Source: Marinobacter sp.
Lineage (GTDB): Bacteria; Pseudomonadota; Gammaproteobacteria; Pseudomonadales; Oleiphilaceae
Length of the DNA: 64,000 nucleotides
Assembly (NCBI GenBank): GCA_014359475.1
Contig: JACIZI010000002.1
Coordinates: forward strand, 1 to 64,000
Direction of reading: 5' to 3'
The translations under genes were made by a program, and so were the position numbers. Shown piece after piece: positions 35,452 to 44,384 of this stretch. How positions within the stretch are numbered: the stretch's first letter is position 1; every line of letters starts with the position of its first letter. The notes under the pieces are model-generated. The model saw only the letters and a program-made list of their open reading frames with translations. It was not told where the DNA came from and made no database searches.

Positions 35452-37074
35452 TCAGGCGCTGATCAGTGACCAGCACTGATCCTCGTCCTGTCGGGCACGG
35501 CCATCCTGCTCCAGCTTGAGCAGATGGGCCAGTAATGATCGCTGGGCCAGCGGATGCAGCGCCTTCGGCACTTCCTCATAGGCATGAGCGACCAGTTCGC
35601 TGAGAGTGCCGGGGCCGTTATCGGCCAGAGCCTTCACCACCTTGTGCTCCCGGGCCAGCCGGTGAGTGATGAGGTAATCCACCACTCGGTGGCAGTCCTT
35701 CATCAGGAAACCGTGCCCCGGCGCGATATAGCGGATGTCCTCGTTCAGCAGCAGGGCGAGGGATTTCAGGTAGGCTCTCATGTCACCGTCCGGCGGATTA
35801 ATCACCACCGTGGAACCCTGCATTATGTGATCGCCGGAAAACAGCATCTGCTCCCCGGCCAGCAGGTAACACAGGTGATTGGAGGCATGGCCGGGGGTGT
35901 GGACCGCCTTCAGCTCACCTGCGGTGGTGCTCACCACCTCACCGTGCTCTGGTGAATAGTCCGGCCGGAAGTCGTGGTCCTGGCTGGCGTCGTCTGGCGG
36001 CGCCATGCCTGCCAGCCGGGCACCGGTTTTCGTCTTCAGTGCCATGGCACCGGGTGAATGGTCACGGTGGGTATGGGTGACCAGCACCTGTTCAATCTGG
36101 CCACCGGTGAACGCCAGGATCTGCTCCAGGTGGGCCGGATCATCGGGGCCGGGATCAATCACCGTGAAGGGGGCCTGAGGGCCCAGCACATAGGTGTTGG
36201 TACCGGGTCCGGTCATCATTCCGGCATTGGGCGCGGTCAGCCGGTGTATGCCGTACCCCACCTCCACCGCGGCCCCGGGTACAATCTCCGCCTGCGCGTC
36301 CCCCTTGCCTTCCGGATCCAGCTTGCGCAGTTCATCAAACGCCGGCGCACCGGGCTCCACCAGTACCGGCTTGCCTTTACGTATGCCCGGCCAGGCCTTG
36401 GTGGGTTCCGGTTCCGGTGGGTTGGCGTGGGCGTAGGCAAGAACTTCCTCCGCCGAGCCAAAATCACTCAGCACCCGCAGCGTCCGGGCGGTCGGTGGCC
36501 CCATCAGGCGTGCGCCCGACTCATGATCCGCCAGTGCCTGTTGCGGTGTCAGCCAGACATGGTCAATGGTCTCGATGTCATCCGGTCGGGCAGACTGGCC
36601 TTCCGGCATGGCCGCGACAAAAAAACGTGTGTCAAACCGCCGGGGCGGTCCCGGGGGTGTTACCCAATGGGCCAGGTAACCCAGCCGGTCCAGCGGCAGG
36701 CTCAGATTGTGGCGGGCGCAGAACGCAAAGAAATTGTCCTCACCCCGATTCAGCGCCTGTCGCTCCGCCTCATAATCGTCACCGGTATGACCATCCGCCA
36801 GTAATATACCGGCTTCCTCGAAGCATTCCCGTAGCGCCGCAATCATAAAATCGGCCCCCCCCTCGTCCAGACTCATGATCTGGCTTACGGTCTCATCGTC
36901 CCGGCCGGTTATATGATCGCGGCACTGCGTGTCTGACTCATCCACTGCGCCACCGGGAAAGACGTAGAAGCCAGGCATGAAAATGGCCTCCCAGGTGCGT
37001 TGGAGCATCAGCACTTCAGGGCCGTTGGCAGAGTCGCGAACCAGAACCAGAGTAGCGGCGGGACGGATATCCAT
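35452..37074 (-). CDS. Fusion protein: Nudix hydrolase + metallo-beta-lactamase fold hydrolase
   Basis: The 540-residue protein joins two hydrolases. Residues 1-220 are a Nudix domain of the NUDT7/NUDT19 kind, with FPGGAVDESD and, after an insertion, the catalytic helix RECFEEAGI (82-90). Residues about 265-490 are an MBL domain with TNTYVLG, the metal motif H334-T-H336-R-D338-H339, a HTPGHASNHLCYLL segment and SGDHIMQGSTVVI. The end forms a LACTB2-like helical or winged tail. Nudix relatives cleave CoA or nucleotide diphosphates and LACTB2-like MBL proteins cleave RNA or thioesters; the combined substrate is unknown. It is convergent with patB. Confidence 0.88.
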   Translation of the reverse strand: MDIRPAATLVLVRDSANGPEVLMLQRTWEAIFMPGFYVFPGGAVDESDTQCRDHITGRDDETVSQIMSLDEGGADFMIAALRECFEEAGILLADGHTGDDYEAERQALNRGEDNFFAFCARHNLSLPLDRLGYLAHWVTPPGPPRRFDTRFFVAAMPEGQSARPDDIETIDHVWLTPQQALADHESGARLMGPPTARTLRVLSDFGSAEEVLAYAHANPPEPEPTKAWPGIRKGKPVLVEPGAPAFDELRKLDPEGKGDAQAEIVPGAAVEVGYGIHRLTAPNAGMMTGPGTNTYVLGPQAPFTVIDPGPDDPAHLEQILAFTGGQIEQVLVTHTHRDHSPGAMALKTKTGARLAGMAPPDDASQDHDFRPDYSPEHGEVVSTTAGELKAVHTPGHASNHLCYLLAGEQMLFSGDHIMQGSTVVINPPDGDMRAYLKSLALLLNEDIRYIAPGHGFLMKDCHRVVDYLITHRLAREHKVVKALADNGPGTLSELVAHAYEEVPKALHPLAQRSLLAHLLKLEQDGRARQDEDQCWSLISA

Positions 37075-37141
37075 GTTTGTACCTCAACTACGAGAAGGGT
37101 CTTGGGATGGTATCACCCATGATGCTGGCTTGGGAGTCGGC

Positions 37142-37255
37142 GCAGAGGAGGTGGGGGCCTTTTTCAGGACCGTCTCTGCCCATGGATGGTCAGAGCCGGG
37201 CCCCCCAGGGATGGGTTCACGGGCGTGTCCTGAAAAAGGCTCCCACCTCCTCTGC
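37142..37255 (+). repeat. Long palindromic intergenic element, copy 1
   Basis: Two 29-base arms (37142-37170 and 37227-37255) are reverse complements at 28 of 29 positions and enclose a 56-base loop. The loop aligns without gaps to the reverse-complemented loop of the element at 39181-39292 (39 of 56 identical). The arms of the two copies differ in sequence while each remains self-complementary. The element lies between the Nudix-MBL and thioesterase starts. One frame through it would encode a peptide containing FRTVSAHGW and RACPEKGS. Confidence 0.85.
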
Positions 37256-37316
37256 ACTCGTGCCTTGGAAGCTGTATCATATTGCTGCATCCCAGTCCTC
37301 AAAGGTGAGTTATTTC

Positions 37317-37751
37317 GTGGCAAGAATCGAGTTGTCCTTCCCGGATGATGTTTATTGTTTTGAAACCCGCATGGCGGTCCGTATTACCGATGTAAACGGT
37401 GCCAACCATCTGGGCAATGACGCGCTGATATCGATGCTTTCCGAGGCAAGGGCACAGTTTCTGGTGCGCTTCGGTGTCGAGGAAGCCGGCTATAATGGCG
37501 TCGGGATGATTGTGACTGATCTGGCGACCATGTATCAGTCGGAGTCTTTTTTCCCGGAGATGCTGCGCTTTGAAGTCGGGGTGATGGACTTCAACAAGTA
37601 TGGGGGTGATTTTGTCTTCCGGGTGACCAAGGAAGACAGCGGCCAACCCGTGGCACTGGCGAAGTATGGGTTTGTGTTCTTTGACTATCAGGAACGGAAA
37701 GTGACCCGTATGCCGGAATGGTTCCGGGAACAGTTTGCCGCCGACCGCTGA
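37317..37751 (+). CDS. Hotdog-fold thioesterase-like protein
   Basis: The 144-residue protein looks like a 4-hydroxybenzoyl-CoA-type (hotdog) acyl thioesterase. MAVRITDVNGANHLGNDALISMLSEARAQFL gives the typical first strand, the helix and the N-x-x-H-L/N active-site region, followed by a five-strand sheet (VTDLATMYQSESFFPEMLRFEVGVMDF...FVFRVT). The start is taken at GTG 37317 with AAAGGTGAG about seven bases upstream; an earlier GTG at 37305 is possible, and the longer frame through the palindromic element is unlikely to be translated. Its stop directly abuts the stop of the convergent MATE gene. Confidence 0.8.
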   Translation: MARIELSFPDDVYCFETRMAVRITDVNGANHLGNDALISMLSEARAQFLVRFGVEEAGYNGVGMIVTDLATMYQSESFFPEMLRFEVGVMDFNKYGGDFVFRVTKEDSGQPVALAKYGFVFFDYQERKVTRMPEWFREQFAADR

Positions 37752-39080
37752 TCAGGCGGCCGGTTGTTTCTCCAGCCGGCGCATGCCCCGCCGGTACACC
37801 AGCCAGGCCATGGTGCCGGCCAGCAGGTTACCCGCCAGCGCGCCGGTCATCAGGCCGGTGAGCCCGCCCAGTTGGGACCCCACCCAGAGCATCGGCAGGT
37901 AGCAGGCGAACAGCCGCAGGGTTGAGATCAGCAGGGCCCGCAGGGACATACCCAGTGCATTGCAGGTGGAAACCATCAGCATGCAGATGCCGAGTGGTCC
38001 GTAGCTCAGCGGTACGCGGACCAGGTAGTTCGCCACCACGGGTGCCACTTGGGGGTCCTGGGTGAAGATTCGGCTGACGAGACCGGAACTCGCCAGCCAC
38101 ACCAGCCCGATAAACAGCTGCCACCCCAGTATAAAGCGAACCGCAATGCCCACCAGGCGCTGAATCTGCCCCAGCTCCCCGGCCCCCAGCAGGCGTCCGA
38201 TCATGGGCGGCATGGACATGGTGAGGGCGAGAACCACCACGATGGAGAAGAATTCCAGCCGCGTTCCGAGACCCCAGGCCGCGACGGCGGCGGAACCGAA
38301 GCCTGCCGCCAGGGCGGTGGCCAGCATGGAGGCAAATGGTGGCATCAGCTGGCTGATCATGGCGGGGGCCATAATGCTGTTGAGTTGCCTGAGGGACCGG
38401 ACCGGCCGGACCTGCTTAAGGTCAAAGCGGATCCAGCCCCGGCGCAGCAGGGTAGGGAAGACGATCAACGCGCCGATGGTAAACGCGGTGATGGTGGCCC
38501 AGGCGGCACCGGGCAGGCCCCAGCCAAAGACGAAGATATACAGGGGGTCCAGGGCAATATTGAGCAGGCTGGTGGCGATCATCAGATACCCGGGCAGTTT
38601 GGTATCCCCGTGGCTGCGGCAGACTGCGTAGCCGAAGTACAGCATGGCGCCGGTCCAGGCGGCCACCAGCCAGGGGGCCCAGTAGCTGCGGATCACCGGT
38701 AACAGCGCCTGCTCGGCACCCAGCAAGGTCATGATCTGTTCCTGCAGCAGCCACAGGCCGGTGACCAGCAGGAAGGCGAGGGCGGCGCCGACGGTAATCA
38801 CCAGTCCGCCGAGGCGATGGGCGCGGGTTTCGTCTCCGCTGCCCAGGGTTCGGGAGATGATGGCCGTGGTGGCGATACCCAGACCCACATACATGCCGCT
38901 GATCAGTTGCTGCATGGGGACGGTGAAGCCCAGGGCGGCCAGGGGCTCCTGGCCGAGCTGGCCGACGAAGGCGCTGTCGGCGAGCTGGAAGGTCATCAGT
39001 GACAGTACGCCGAAGAGCATGGGCCAGGTCATGTGGAAGAGCTGGTGGGCCAGGCTTTGTTGATCGGCGGTGTTGGTCAC
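37752..39080 (-). CDS. MATE-family multidrug efflux transporter
   Basis: The 442-residue protein has twelve predicted membrane helices in two similar halves. Family features include MTWPMLFGVLSLMTFQLADSAFVGQLGQEPLAALGFTVPMQQLISG at the start, TSLLNIALDPLYIFVFGWGLPGAAWATI in the middle, and a second-half glycine-rich repeat. MATE pumps export organic cations or drugs using H+ or Na+. The start is a GTG without a clear ribosome site. A copy of the palindromic element lies upstream. Thioesterase and MATE genes are end to end with no intergenic base. Confidence 0.9.
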   Translation of the reverse strand: MTNTADQQSLAHQLFHMTWPMLFGVLSLMTFQLADSAFVGQLGQEPLAALGFTVPMQQLISGMYVGLGIATTAIISRTLGSGDETRAHRLGGLVITVGAALAFLLVTGLWLLQEQIMTLLGAEQALLPVIRSYWAPWLVAAWTGAMLYFGYAVCRSHGDTKLPGYLMIATSLLNIALDPLYIFVFGWGLPGAAWATITAFTIGALIVFPTLLRRGWIRFDLKQVRPVRSLRQLNSIMAPAMISQLMPPFASMLATALAAGFGSAAVAAWGLGTRLEFFSIVVVLALTMSMPPMIGRLLGAGELGQIQRLVGIAVRFILGWQLFIGLVWLASSGLVSRIFTQDPQVAPVVANYLVRVPLSYGPLGICMLMVSTCNALGMSLRALLISTLRLFACYLPMLWVGSQLGGLTGLMTGALAGNLLAGTMAWLVYRRGMRRLEKQPAA

Positions 39081-39403
39081 TGTTGGGAGTGGGCTCTCGG
39101 GTTATGGGTTGAGGAGCGCGAGTTTATCAGAAGCTTTCGGGCTTTGTGCAGGATCTCGGTAGCCTTCGGGTTTGTGCCTTAGGCAGGTTGGGGACCCCTT
39201 TTCAGAACACGCCCGCAAGTACGTCCCTGTAGGGCTCGGGTCGGGCCATCCATGGCCCTCCACGGTTCTGAAAAGGGGTCCCCAACCCGCCTTCCCCAGA
39301 CTTTGGAGATATCGCCTTGGGGAAGGCTTCATCAGACTCTGAGAATATTCCTTACAGTTTTCATTACTGATCGAGGCTTATCTCAGGAACATTTACCGGC
39401 CAG
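39081..39403. other. 323-base intergenic region dominated by palindromic element copy 2
   Basis: The region between the MATE start and the tpx stop holds the element at 39181-39292 and short flanks. A frame runs through it on the minus strand (39102-39332) but has no family resemblance beyond the repeat and I do not call it a gene. No other feature was seen. Confidence 0.5.
39181..39292 (-). repeat. Long palindromic intergenic element, copy 2
   Basis: Two 28-base arms (39181-39208 and 39265-39292) are reverse complements at 27 of 28 positions around a 56-base loop, the same loop length as in copy 1, in opposite orientation. The arm sequence differs from copy 1 (here GGGGACCCC within the arm) but pairing is retained. 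The minus-strand frame would encode FRTVEGHGW and RACSEKGS, matching copy 1 at 17 of 27 residues. Confidence 0.85.
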
Positions 39404-39901
39404 TCAAAGCGCGTTCAGCGCAGCCTCGTAGTCTGGCTCGTCCTTGATTTCACTGACCATCTGGCTGTGCAGCACCTTGTTGTTCTCGTCCAGGACGAGG
39501 ACCGCACGGGCGCAGAGGCCGGCGAGGGGGCCGGTCTGGATGGAGACGCCGTAGTCGGTCTGGAAGCTGAAGTTGCGGAAGGTGGAGAGGGTGATGACGT
39601 TTTTCAGGCCTTCTGCACCGCAGAAGCGGCCCTGGGCGAAGGGCAGGTCGGCGGAGATGACCAGTACCACGGTGTTGTCGAGGCTGCCGGCTTTTTCGTT
39701 GAATTTGCGGGCGGAGGCCGCGCATACGCCGGTGTCTACGCTGGGGACGATGTTGAGGATTTTGCGTTTGCCGCTCCAGTTATCCAGGGTGACTTCTTCC
39801 AGGGCGCTGTTGGTGAGGGTGAAGTCGGGGGCGGTGTCGCCCGGGTTGGGGAAGGTGCCACTGATTTCGATGGGGTTGCCGTCGAGTGTTACGTCGCTCA
39901 T
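39404..39901 (-). CDS. tpx: Thiol peroxidase (atypical 2-Cys peroxiredoxin)
   Basis: The 165-residue Tpx reduces lipid and other hydroperoxides with thioredoxin as donor. The peroxidatic cysteine is C60 (VDTGVCAAS) and the resolving cysteine C94 (GRFCGAEG), at the spacing normal for Tpx. [31 protein letters not shown] is characteristic. AAGGAG lies upstream of the ATG. It stands alone, far from ahpC/ahpF; no OxyR-like site was noticed upstream. Confidence 0.96.
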   Translation of the reverse strand: MSDVTLDGNPIEISGTFPNPGDTAPDFTLTNSALEEVTLDNWSGKRKILNIVPSVDTGVCAASARKFNEKAGSLDNTVVLVISADLPFAQGRFCGAEGLKNVITLSTFRNFSFQTDYGVSIQTGPLAGLCARAVLVLDENNKVLHSQMVSEIKDEPDYEAALNAL

Positions 39902-40068
39902 GGGTTGCTCCTTGTTTGGGTCGTCATTCTTGGATATCGCTTACACCTTACTCTGTGTGGCCGGGTTTGGATAATAATGCAGCTGCCCGGCCCGTTGTGG
40001 TTTACGATGAATCATATCGATGTGGATTAGCAATCTCTCGGGGGACAGTATGAGCTGGCGGAACCTGT

Positions 40069-41241
40069 TCAGTCCGACCGCTCCGCCAGCCACTCCGCCA
40101 TCTCCCGCCAGCTGAATGACGGGGCCTTGCTGCCCGCCAGGATGCCCATGTGGCCACCGGGAATGGCGCGGAAGGTGACGTCCCCGGAGCTGACGTGGTC
40201 AGCGATGCGCCTGGCGGCATCGGGGGGGACGATAGTGTCGTTCTTGCCGGCAACCGCGAAGATGTTGGCGTTAACGTTGTCCAGTCTGGCGATATCGTCG
40301 CCGATCTGGATTTCGCCTTTTGATAGCTGGTTATCGATCCAGATCCGCACCACGGTGTCCTGGATGACACCGCCCGGATAGGCGACCATGCGGTCCAGGA
40401 AGGCGGCGGTGGTCGCGTGGTTGGTGACGAACTCCCGGTCCCCCAGGCGTACAATCAGCTCCCAATAGCTCATCACGCTGCCAATCGGATTGGTCAGCTT
40501 GAAGCCGATGGTGTTGGCCCAGCCGGGGGTGTGGAACCATTGGGGTTTCAGGTTATGGATGCGGAATCCGGTGCGCTCCCTTATAAACTCCACCACATCA
40601 GAGAGCTGTTCATACAACAGCCCCAACAACCCGGAGGCATGGCTGTCGATGGGTGAGCCCACGATAATGGCATTACGAATGTGCTGGTCCTTGCTCAGGG
40701 CACAGTAAAACAGCGCAAACATGCCCCCCATGCTCCAGCCGTGCAAAGACAGCTCTTGCTGGCCGCTATGCTCCCGGACACGGTTCAGATAGGCGGGCAG
40801 AAGTTCTGCCACGTAGGTGTGCAGGTTATAGTGGGAGTGCTTGCGGGTAGGAATGCCCCAGTCGATCAGGTAAACCTCGAACCCTTTTGCCCGCAGGAAG
40901 CGCACCAGGCTGCGCTGGGGAAACAGATCGTAAATCAGCATGTTCACCGCAAGGGGCGGCACAATCACAATCGGTATCTTGTGGGACTTGCTCTCCACCT
41001 TGATGGTATGCCCGTCCAGCTCGATGAAATCCTCCTCCAGGGGCGGGTAATACCGCAGGCTCACCAGCCCGTCGGAATGCAGCGTCTCGAAGGGCGTCTT
41101 CCCTGCCTGCACCAGGCTTGCCGCCCGGAATACCCGGTCGAACGCATTGCCAGCGTACAGGGTGGTTTGCCGGGTAACCCCGGAAGCCATGTGGAAAGCG
41201 GATTTCAGAATGTTTGGCATAGGTGATTCCATCAGAAACAT
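40069..41241 (-). CDS. PhaC-like alpha/beta hydrolase with serine nucleophile
   Basis: The 390-residue protein resembles class III polyhydroxyalkanoate synthase subunits: IPIVIVPPLAVNMLIYDLFPQRSLVRFLRAKGFEVYLIDWG is typical of PhaC. The nucleophile box, however, is GWSMGG with S170, where PHA synthases have cysteine (G-x-C-x-G-G). Acid and histidine are present in AGKNDTIVPP and GGHMGILAG. It may therefore be a hydrolase such as a depolymerase or an acyl-ester lipase. Three in-frame ATGs (41241, 41232, 41220) are possible starts. No phaE, phaR or phasin gene is near. Confidence 0.75.
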   Translation of the reverse strand: MFLMESPMPNILKSAFHMASGVTRQTTLYAGNAFDRVFRAASLVQAGKTPFETLHSDGLVSLRYYPPLEEDFIELDGHTIKVESKSHKIPIVIVPPLAVNMLIYDLFPQRSLVRFLRAKGFEVYLIDWGIPTRKHSHYNLHTYVAELLPAYLNRVREHSGQQELSLHGWSMGGMFALFYCALSKDQHIRNAIIVGSPIDSHASGLLGLLYEQLSDVVEFIRERTGFRIHNLKPQWFHTPGWANTIGFKLTNPIGSVMSYWELIVRLGDREFVTNHATTAAFLDRMVAYPGGVIQDTVVRIWIDNQLSKGEIQIGDDIARLDNVNANIFAVAGKNDTIVPPDAARRIADHVSSGDVTFRAIPGGHMGILAGSKAPSFSWREMAEWLAERSD

Positions 41242-41408
41242 GGTTCAGCCGCAGATTGGGGCACTAGCCTAAATGCGCAATCAGCAGATGGCTATGGCAC
41301 CCAAGTCGCTGAAATTCGGCAAACCGGTCATGGCGGGCCACTCCCCAACGTACAGCTGTACTGTTATCATTCCCTACCTCTCACAAAAACCAACAAAACG
41401 GGATCACC

Positions 41409-42302
41409 ATGTTAAGTTTTCTGCCCGCCCCTGTTATCGGCCTTATCAATGCCCTGCTGCTGGGAATCAACACTCTTTTCTGGTGTCTGATACTCTACAT
41501 ACCGCTGCTGGTGCGGCTGATTCTGCCGTTCAGGGCGATACAGGTGTTCACCAGCAAGCTGATGATCTGGATTTCCGAGTCCTGGGTTGCCTGCAACACC
41601 GGCTGGATGAAGCTGACCCAGCGCACCCGCTGGACGGTCACAGGGGAAGATCAGCTGGAACGGGAAGCCTGGTACCTGGTGCTTTCCAATCACCAGAGCT
41701 GGGTGGATATCCTCGCCATGCAACGGGTTTTCAACCGGCGTGCGCCCTTTCTGAAGTTTTTTCTCAAGCAGCAACTGATCTGGGTGCCGGTAATTGGCCT
41801 TGCCTGGTGGGCGCTGGACTTCCCGTTCATGAAGCGGTACTCCCGGGAATACCTCCTCAAGCACCCGGAAAAACGGGGGGAGGATCTCAAGTCGACCCGT
41901 CGTTCCTGTGAGCGTTTCCGTCATACGCCGGTGAGCGTGATGAACTTTGTGGAGGGCACCCGGTTTACCCCAGCCAAGCATGATAAGCAGCAGTCTCCCT
42001 ATCGGCACCTGCTGGTGCCCAAGGCGGGTGGTGTGGGCTTTGTGCTCGATGCCATGGGGGATGCGATCGAAACCCTGGTGGATGTGACCATTGCCTACCC
42101 CGGCGGAGCACCGACCTTCTGGCAGTTCCTGTGCGGTGAGGTGAGCGAGATTCGTATGGAGATCCACACCCGCAAGATTCCGGACAACCTGAAAGGCCGT
42201 GATTATTCGGCAGACGCGGAATACCGCAGGGCCATCAAGGATTGGCTCACCGAACAGTGGCAGCAGAAAGACCAGCGTCTGGAGCGGATGCTGTCCGAAT
42301 AG
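41409..42302 (+). CDS. YihG-like 1-acylglycerol-3-phosphate acyltransferase (PlsC superfamily)
   Basis: The 297-residue membrane-associated enzyme has an N-terminal helix pair and the acyltransferase motifs NHQSWVD (NHx4D), FFLKQQLIWVPVIGLAWWALDFPFMKR and FVEGTRFT (the glycerol-phosphate-binding site). This arrangement matches YihG, a second lysophosphatidic acid acyltransferase in E. coli. Length is normal. It is convergent with the RNase II gene and a hairpin lies between the ends. Confidence 0.88.
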   Translation: MLSFLPAPVIGLINALLLGINTLFWCLILYIPLLVRLILPFRAIQVFTSKLMIWISESWVACNTGWMKLTQRTRWTVTGEDQLEREAWYLVLSNHQSWVDILAMQRVFNRRAPFLKFFLKQQLIWVPVIGLAWWALDFPFMKRYSREYLLKHPEKRGEDLKSTRRSCERFRHTPVSVMNFVEGTRFTPAKHDKQQSPYRHLLVPKAGGVGFVLDAMGDAIETLVDVTIAYPGGAPTFWQFLCGEVSEIRMEIHTRKIPDNLKGRDYSADAEYRRAIKDWLTEQWQQKDQRLERMLSE

Positions 42303-42321
42303 CCCTGGCTTACTGTAAAGA

Positions 42322-42344
42322 GAGGGCTGCAGTAATCAGCCCTC
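42322..42344. terminator. Hairpin between convergent acyltransferase and RNase II genes
   Basis: GAGGGCTG (42322-42329) pairs with CAGCCCTC (42337-42344) around seven bases. It overlaps the RNase II stop codon. There is no strong T-run on either strand, so efficiency is unclear. Confidence 0.45.
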
Positions 42345-44315
42345 GCCCTCCGGCTGCCCGGTATCCGTCGCTTCCAGCAGCCTGAAATTGATCTGTCGGC
42401 GCTCCTCGTCCACTCCGGCAAAGCACACGGTCACCCGCTGTTCCAACTGGAAAATGCGGCCGTTTTTGGTGTGTTCCAGGCGCAGGGTGACCGGATCAAA
42501 GCGGAACTTGCCGTCCAGATCCTTGCAGCTCACAAAGCCTTCCAGCCCATTGCTGTCCAGTCGCACGAAGAAGCCCGCCGGAGTGGTACGATTAATGGTA
42601 CCTTCCAGGGGTGCGTCGCCCAGGGTTTTGGCATAGTCGCTTTTGAGCCAGGCTTCCAGGCTGTTGGCGGCCTGCCGTGCACGGATCTGGCTTGCCTGAA
42701 GTGCCTCCAGCTGCTCCTGATTCAAAGGTTTCAGGGGTGACTCCCACAGGCTGGATTTGATCAGTCGGTGTACATAGAAATCGGAGAACTTCCGCAATGG
42801 CGAGGTGAAGGTGGTGTAGGCCTCCAGCCCCATGCCTTGATGAGGGGCCGCCTCGAAGCCCAGCTCGGCCCGGGCCAGCTGCCGGGAGATGATGGTTTTT
42901 ACCGGCACCTCAGCGTCTATATCGCCCGATAGCTTCATCAGCTCACGGAACCCTTCGGCGGAGCCGGCATCCAGCTCGCTGAGTGACGGAGCATAACTCT
43001 CCAGCAAAGCGCGGATATTGTCGGTGCGGTCGTCTCTTACGCCGGGATGGCGGATAAAAAGGCCGCTGCTCTGCTGCCGGAGGAAATCCGCCGCACTGCG
43101 GTTGGCGGCCACCATACATTCCTCGACCAGTCGGTGGGCTTCGTTCTGTATTGCCGGATCAATCTGGCGGATTCGTTTGTTTTCATCCAGGCGCAGGCGG
43201 AATTCCGGGCGGTCCTGATTGAGCAGGGCATGCTCTTCCCGCCATTTACGCAGGGCGGTGGCGGCCTGGTGAAGCTGGTCCAGGCTATTGCTGACCTCCT
43301 CTGGCAGTGCGCGGATCTCGTCGTCGTCACGACCTGCCAGCAGATTGGAGACCAGCTCGTAACTGAGCTTGCCCCGGGAGCGAATCACCGCCAAGTGGAA
43401 ACTGTAGTCTCCCAGGCTGCCATCATTGTTGACCTGCAGGTCGCACACCAGTGCCAGGCGTCTCACTTCCGGCATCAGGGAACATAGCCGGGTGCTGATG
43501 CTGTCCGGCAACATGGGCAGTGGCTCGCCGGGGAAATAGATAGCGGTGGCCCGGTTGAAGGCTTCCTGCTCGGCAGGGCTGCCCGACGGGATCACAGCCG
43601 TGGGATCGGCGATGGCCACGGACAGGCTCCAGCCGGTGGCGTTGGCTTCTGCCAGCAGGGCATCGTCCATGTCCTGGGTGCCGGGACTGTCGATGGTCAC
43701 ATAGGGGCGGTCAGTGCGATCCTCGCGGCCTTCGAAATGCTCCGCCAGGGTGTCCTCGCTGATGTCGTCTGCCTGTTTAAGGACCTCGTCCGGCCAGGTG
43801 TCTGACAGATCGAAGCTGGCCAGGGTGAAGGCCCGTTCCACACCTGGTTCACCGGCCTTGCCAATCACCCGCAGAATTTTCGCCTGGCCCTTGCCGTCCT
43901 TGATGGGGTGTTTGTGAATCTGGCAGTAGATAAAGTCGTCCGGCTGGGCGCCTTTGCGTTCCCCGGGGGGGATGAATATCCAGCGGTTAATGCCGGGAGT
44001 ATCCGGAGCCACGAAGTGACCCTTGCCCTTTACCACATAACGGCCCACAAAGGTGGTGATGTGAGTTTCCAGCAGCTCGTCCACCACACCCTGGGTCTTG
44101 CCCTTGTCGGTCTCCTGTTCAGTAATACTGACCCGGTCGCCGGGCAGCACCTTCTGCATTTCCTCCGGAGGCAGGAAAACATCCCGCCCCTCGTCCAGGG
44201 CGACAAAACCGAACCGGCCATTGGTGGCCTTCACGGTGCCCGGGTACACCACCTTGTTTTCCTTGATGTCTGTCTTCAGCTGGCGCAGCTGGTTGAGGGC
44301 GTCGGCATTGAGCAT
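42336..44315 (-). CDS. rnb: RNase II-type exoribonuclease
   Basis: The 659-residue enzyme degrades single-stranded RNA 3' to 5'. N-terminal OB-fold cold-shock-like domains (GRFGFVALDEGRDVFLPPEEM and GRYVVKGKGHFVAPD) precede the RNB catalytic domain. The acidic cluster is DSPGTQDMDDALL, and RRLALVCDLQVNNDG and SPLRKFSDFYVHRLI are typical. A C-terminal S1 domain follows (GTINRTTPAGFFVRLDSNGLEGFVSCKDL). Length favours RNase II over the longer RNase R, which adds an N-terminal helix-turn-helix and a lysine-rich tail. Confidence 0.88.
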   Translation of the reverse strand: MLNADALNQLRQLKTDIKENKVVYPGTVKATNGRFGFVALDEGRDVFLPPEEMQKVLPGDRVSITEQETDKGKTQGVVDELLETHITTFVGRYVVKGKGHFVAPDTPGINRWIFIPPGERKGAQPDDFIYCQIHKHPIKDGKGQAKILRVIGKAGEPGVERAFTLASFDLSDTWPDEVLKQADDISEDTLAEHFEGREDRTDRPYVTIDSPGTQDMDDALLAEANATGWSLSVAIADPTAVIPSGSPAEQEAFNRATAIYFPGEPLPMLPDSISTRLCSLMPEVRRLALVCDLQVNNDGSLGDYSFHLAVIRSRGKLSYELVSNLLAGRDDDEIRALPEEVSNSLDQLHQAATALRKWREEHALLNQDRPEFRLRLDENKRIRQIDPAIQNEAHRLVEECMVAANRSAADFLRQQSSGLFIRHPGVRDDRTDNIRALLESYAPSLSELDAGSAEGFRELMKLSGDIDAEVPVKTIISRQLARAELGFEAAPHQGMGLEAYTTFTSPLRKFSDFYVHRLIKSSLWESPLKPLNQEQLEALQASQIRARQAANSLEAWLKSDYAKTLGDAPLEGTINRTTPAGFFVRLDSNGLEGFVSCKDLDGKFRFDPVTLRLEHTKNGRIFQLEQRVTVCFAGVDEERRQINFRLLEATDTGQPEGEG

Positions 44316-44384
44316 GAATCGACCTGATGTTGGAATTTAGTATGGAGCGAGTATACCGGTTATGTGCCGGTGAGTCAGACCCCT

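Noticed and set aside
37077-37316. N-terminal extension of the thioesterase through palindromic element copy 1
   Set aside because: The extension would encode the repeat in a frame different from the conserved FRTV-RACPEKGS frame, has no family resemblance, and a better ribosome site exists just before 37317.
39102-39332. A 76-codon minus-strand frame through palindromic element copy 2
   Set aside because: The only similarity is to the other repeat copy, and no convincing ribosome site was seen. It is kept as a repeat, with coding potential noted under findings.
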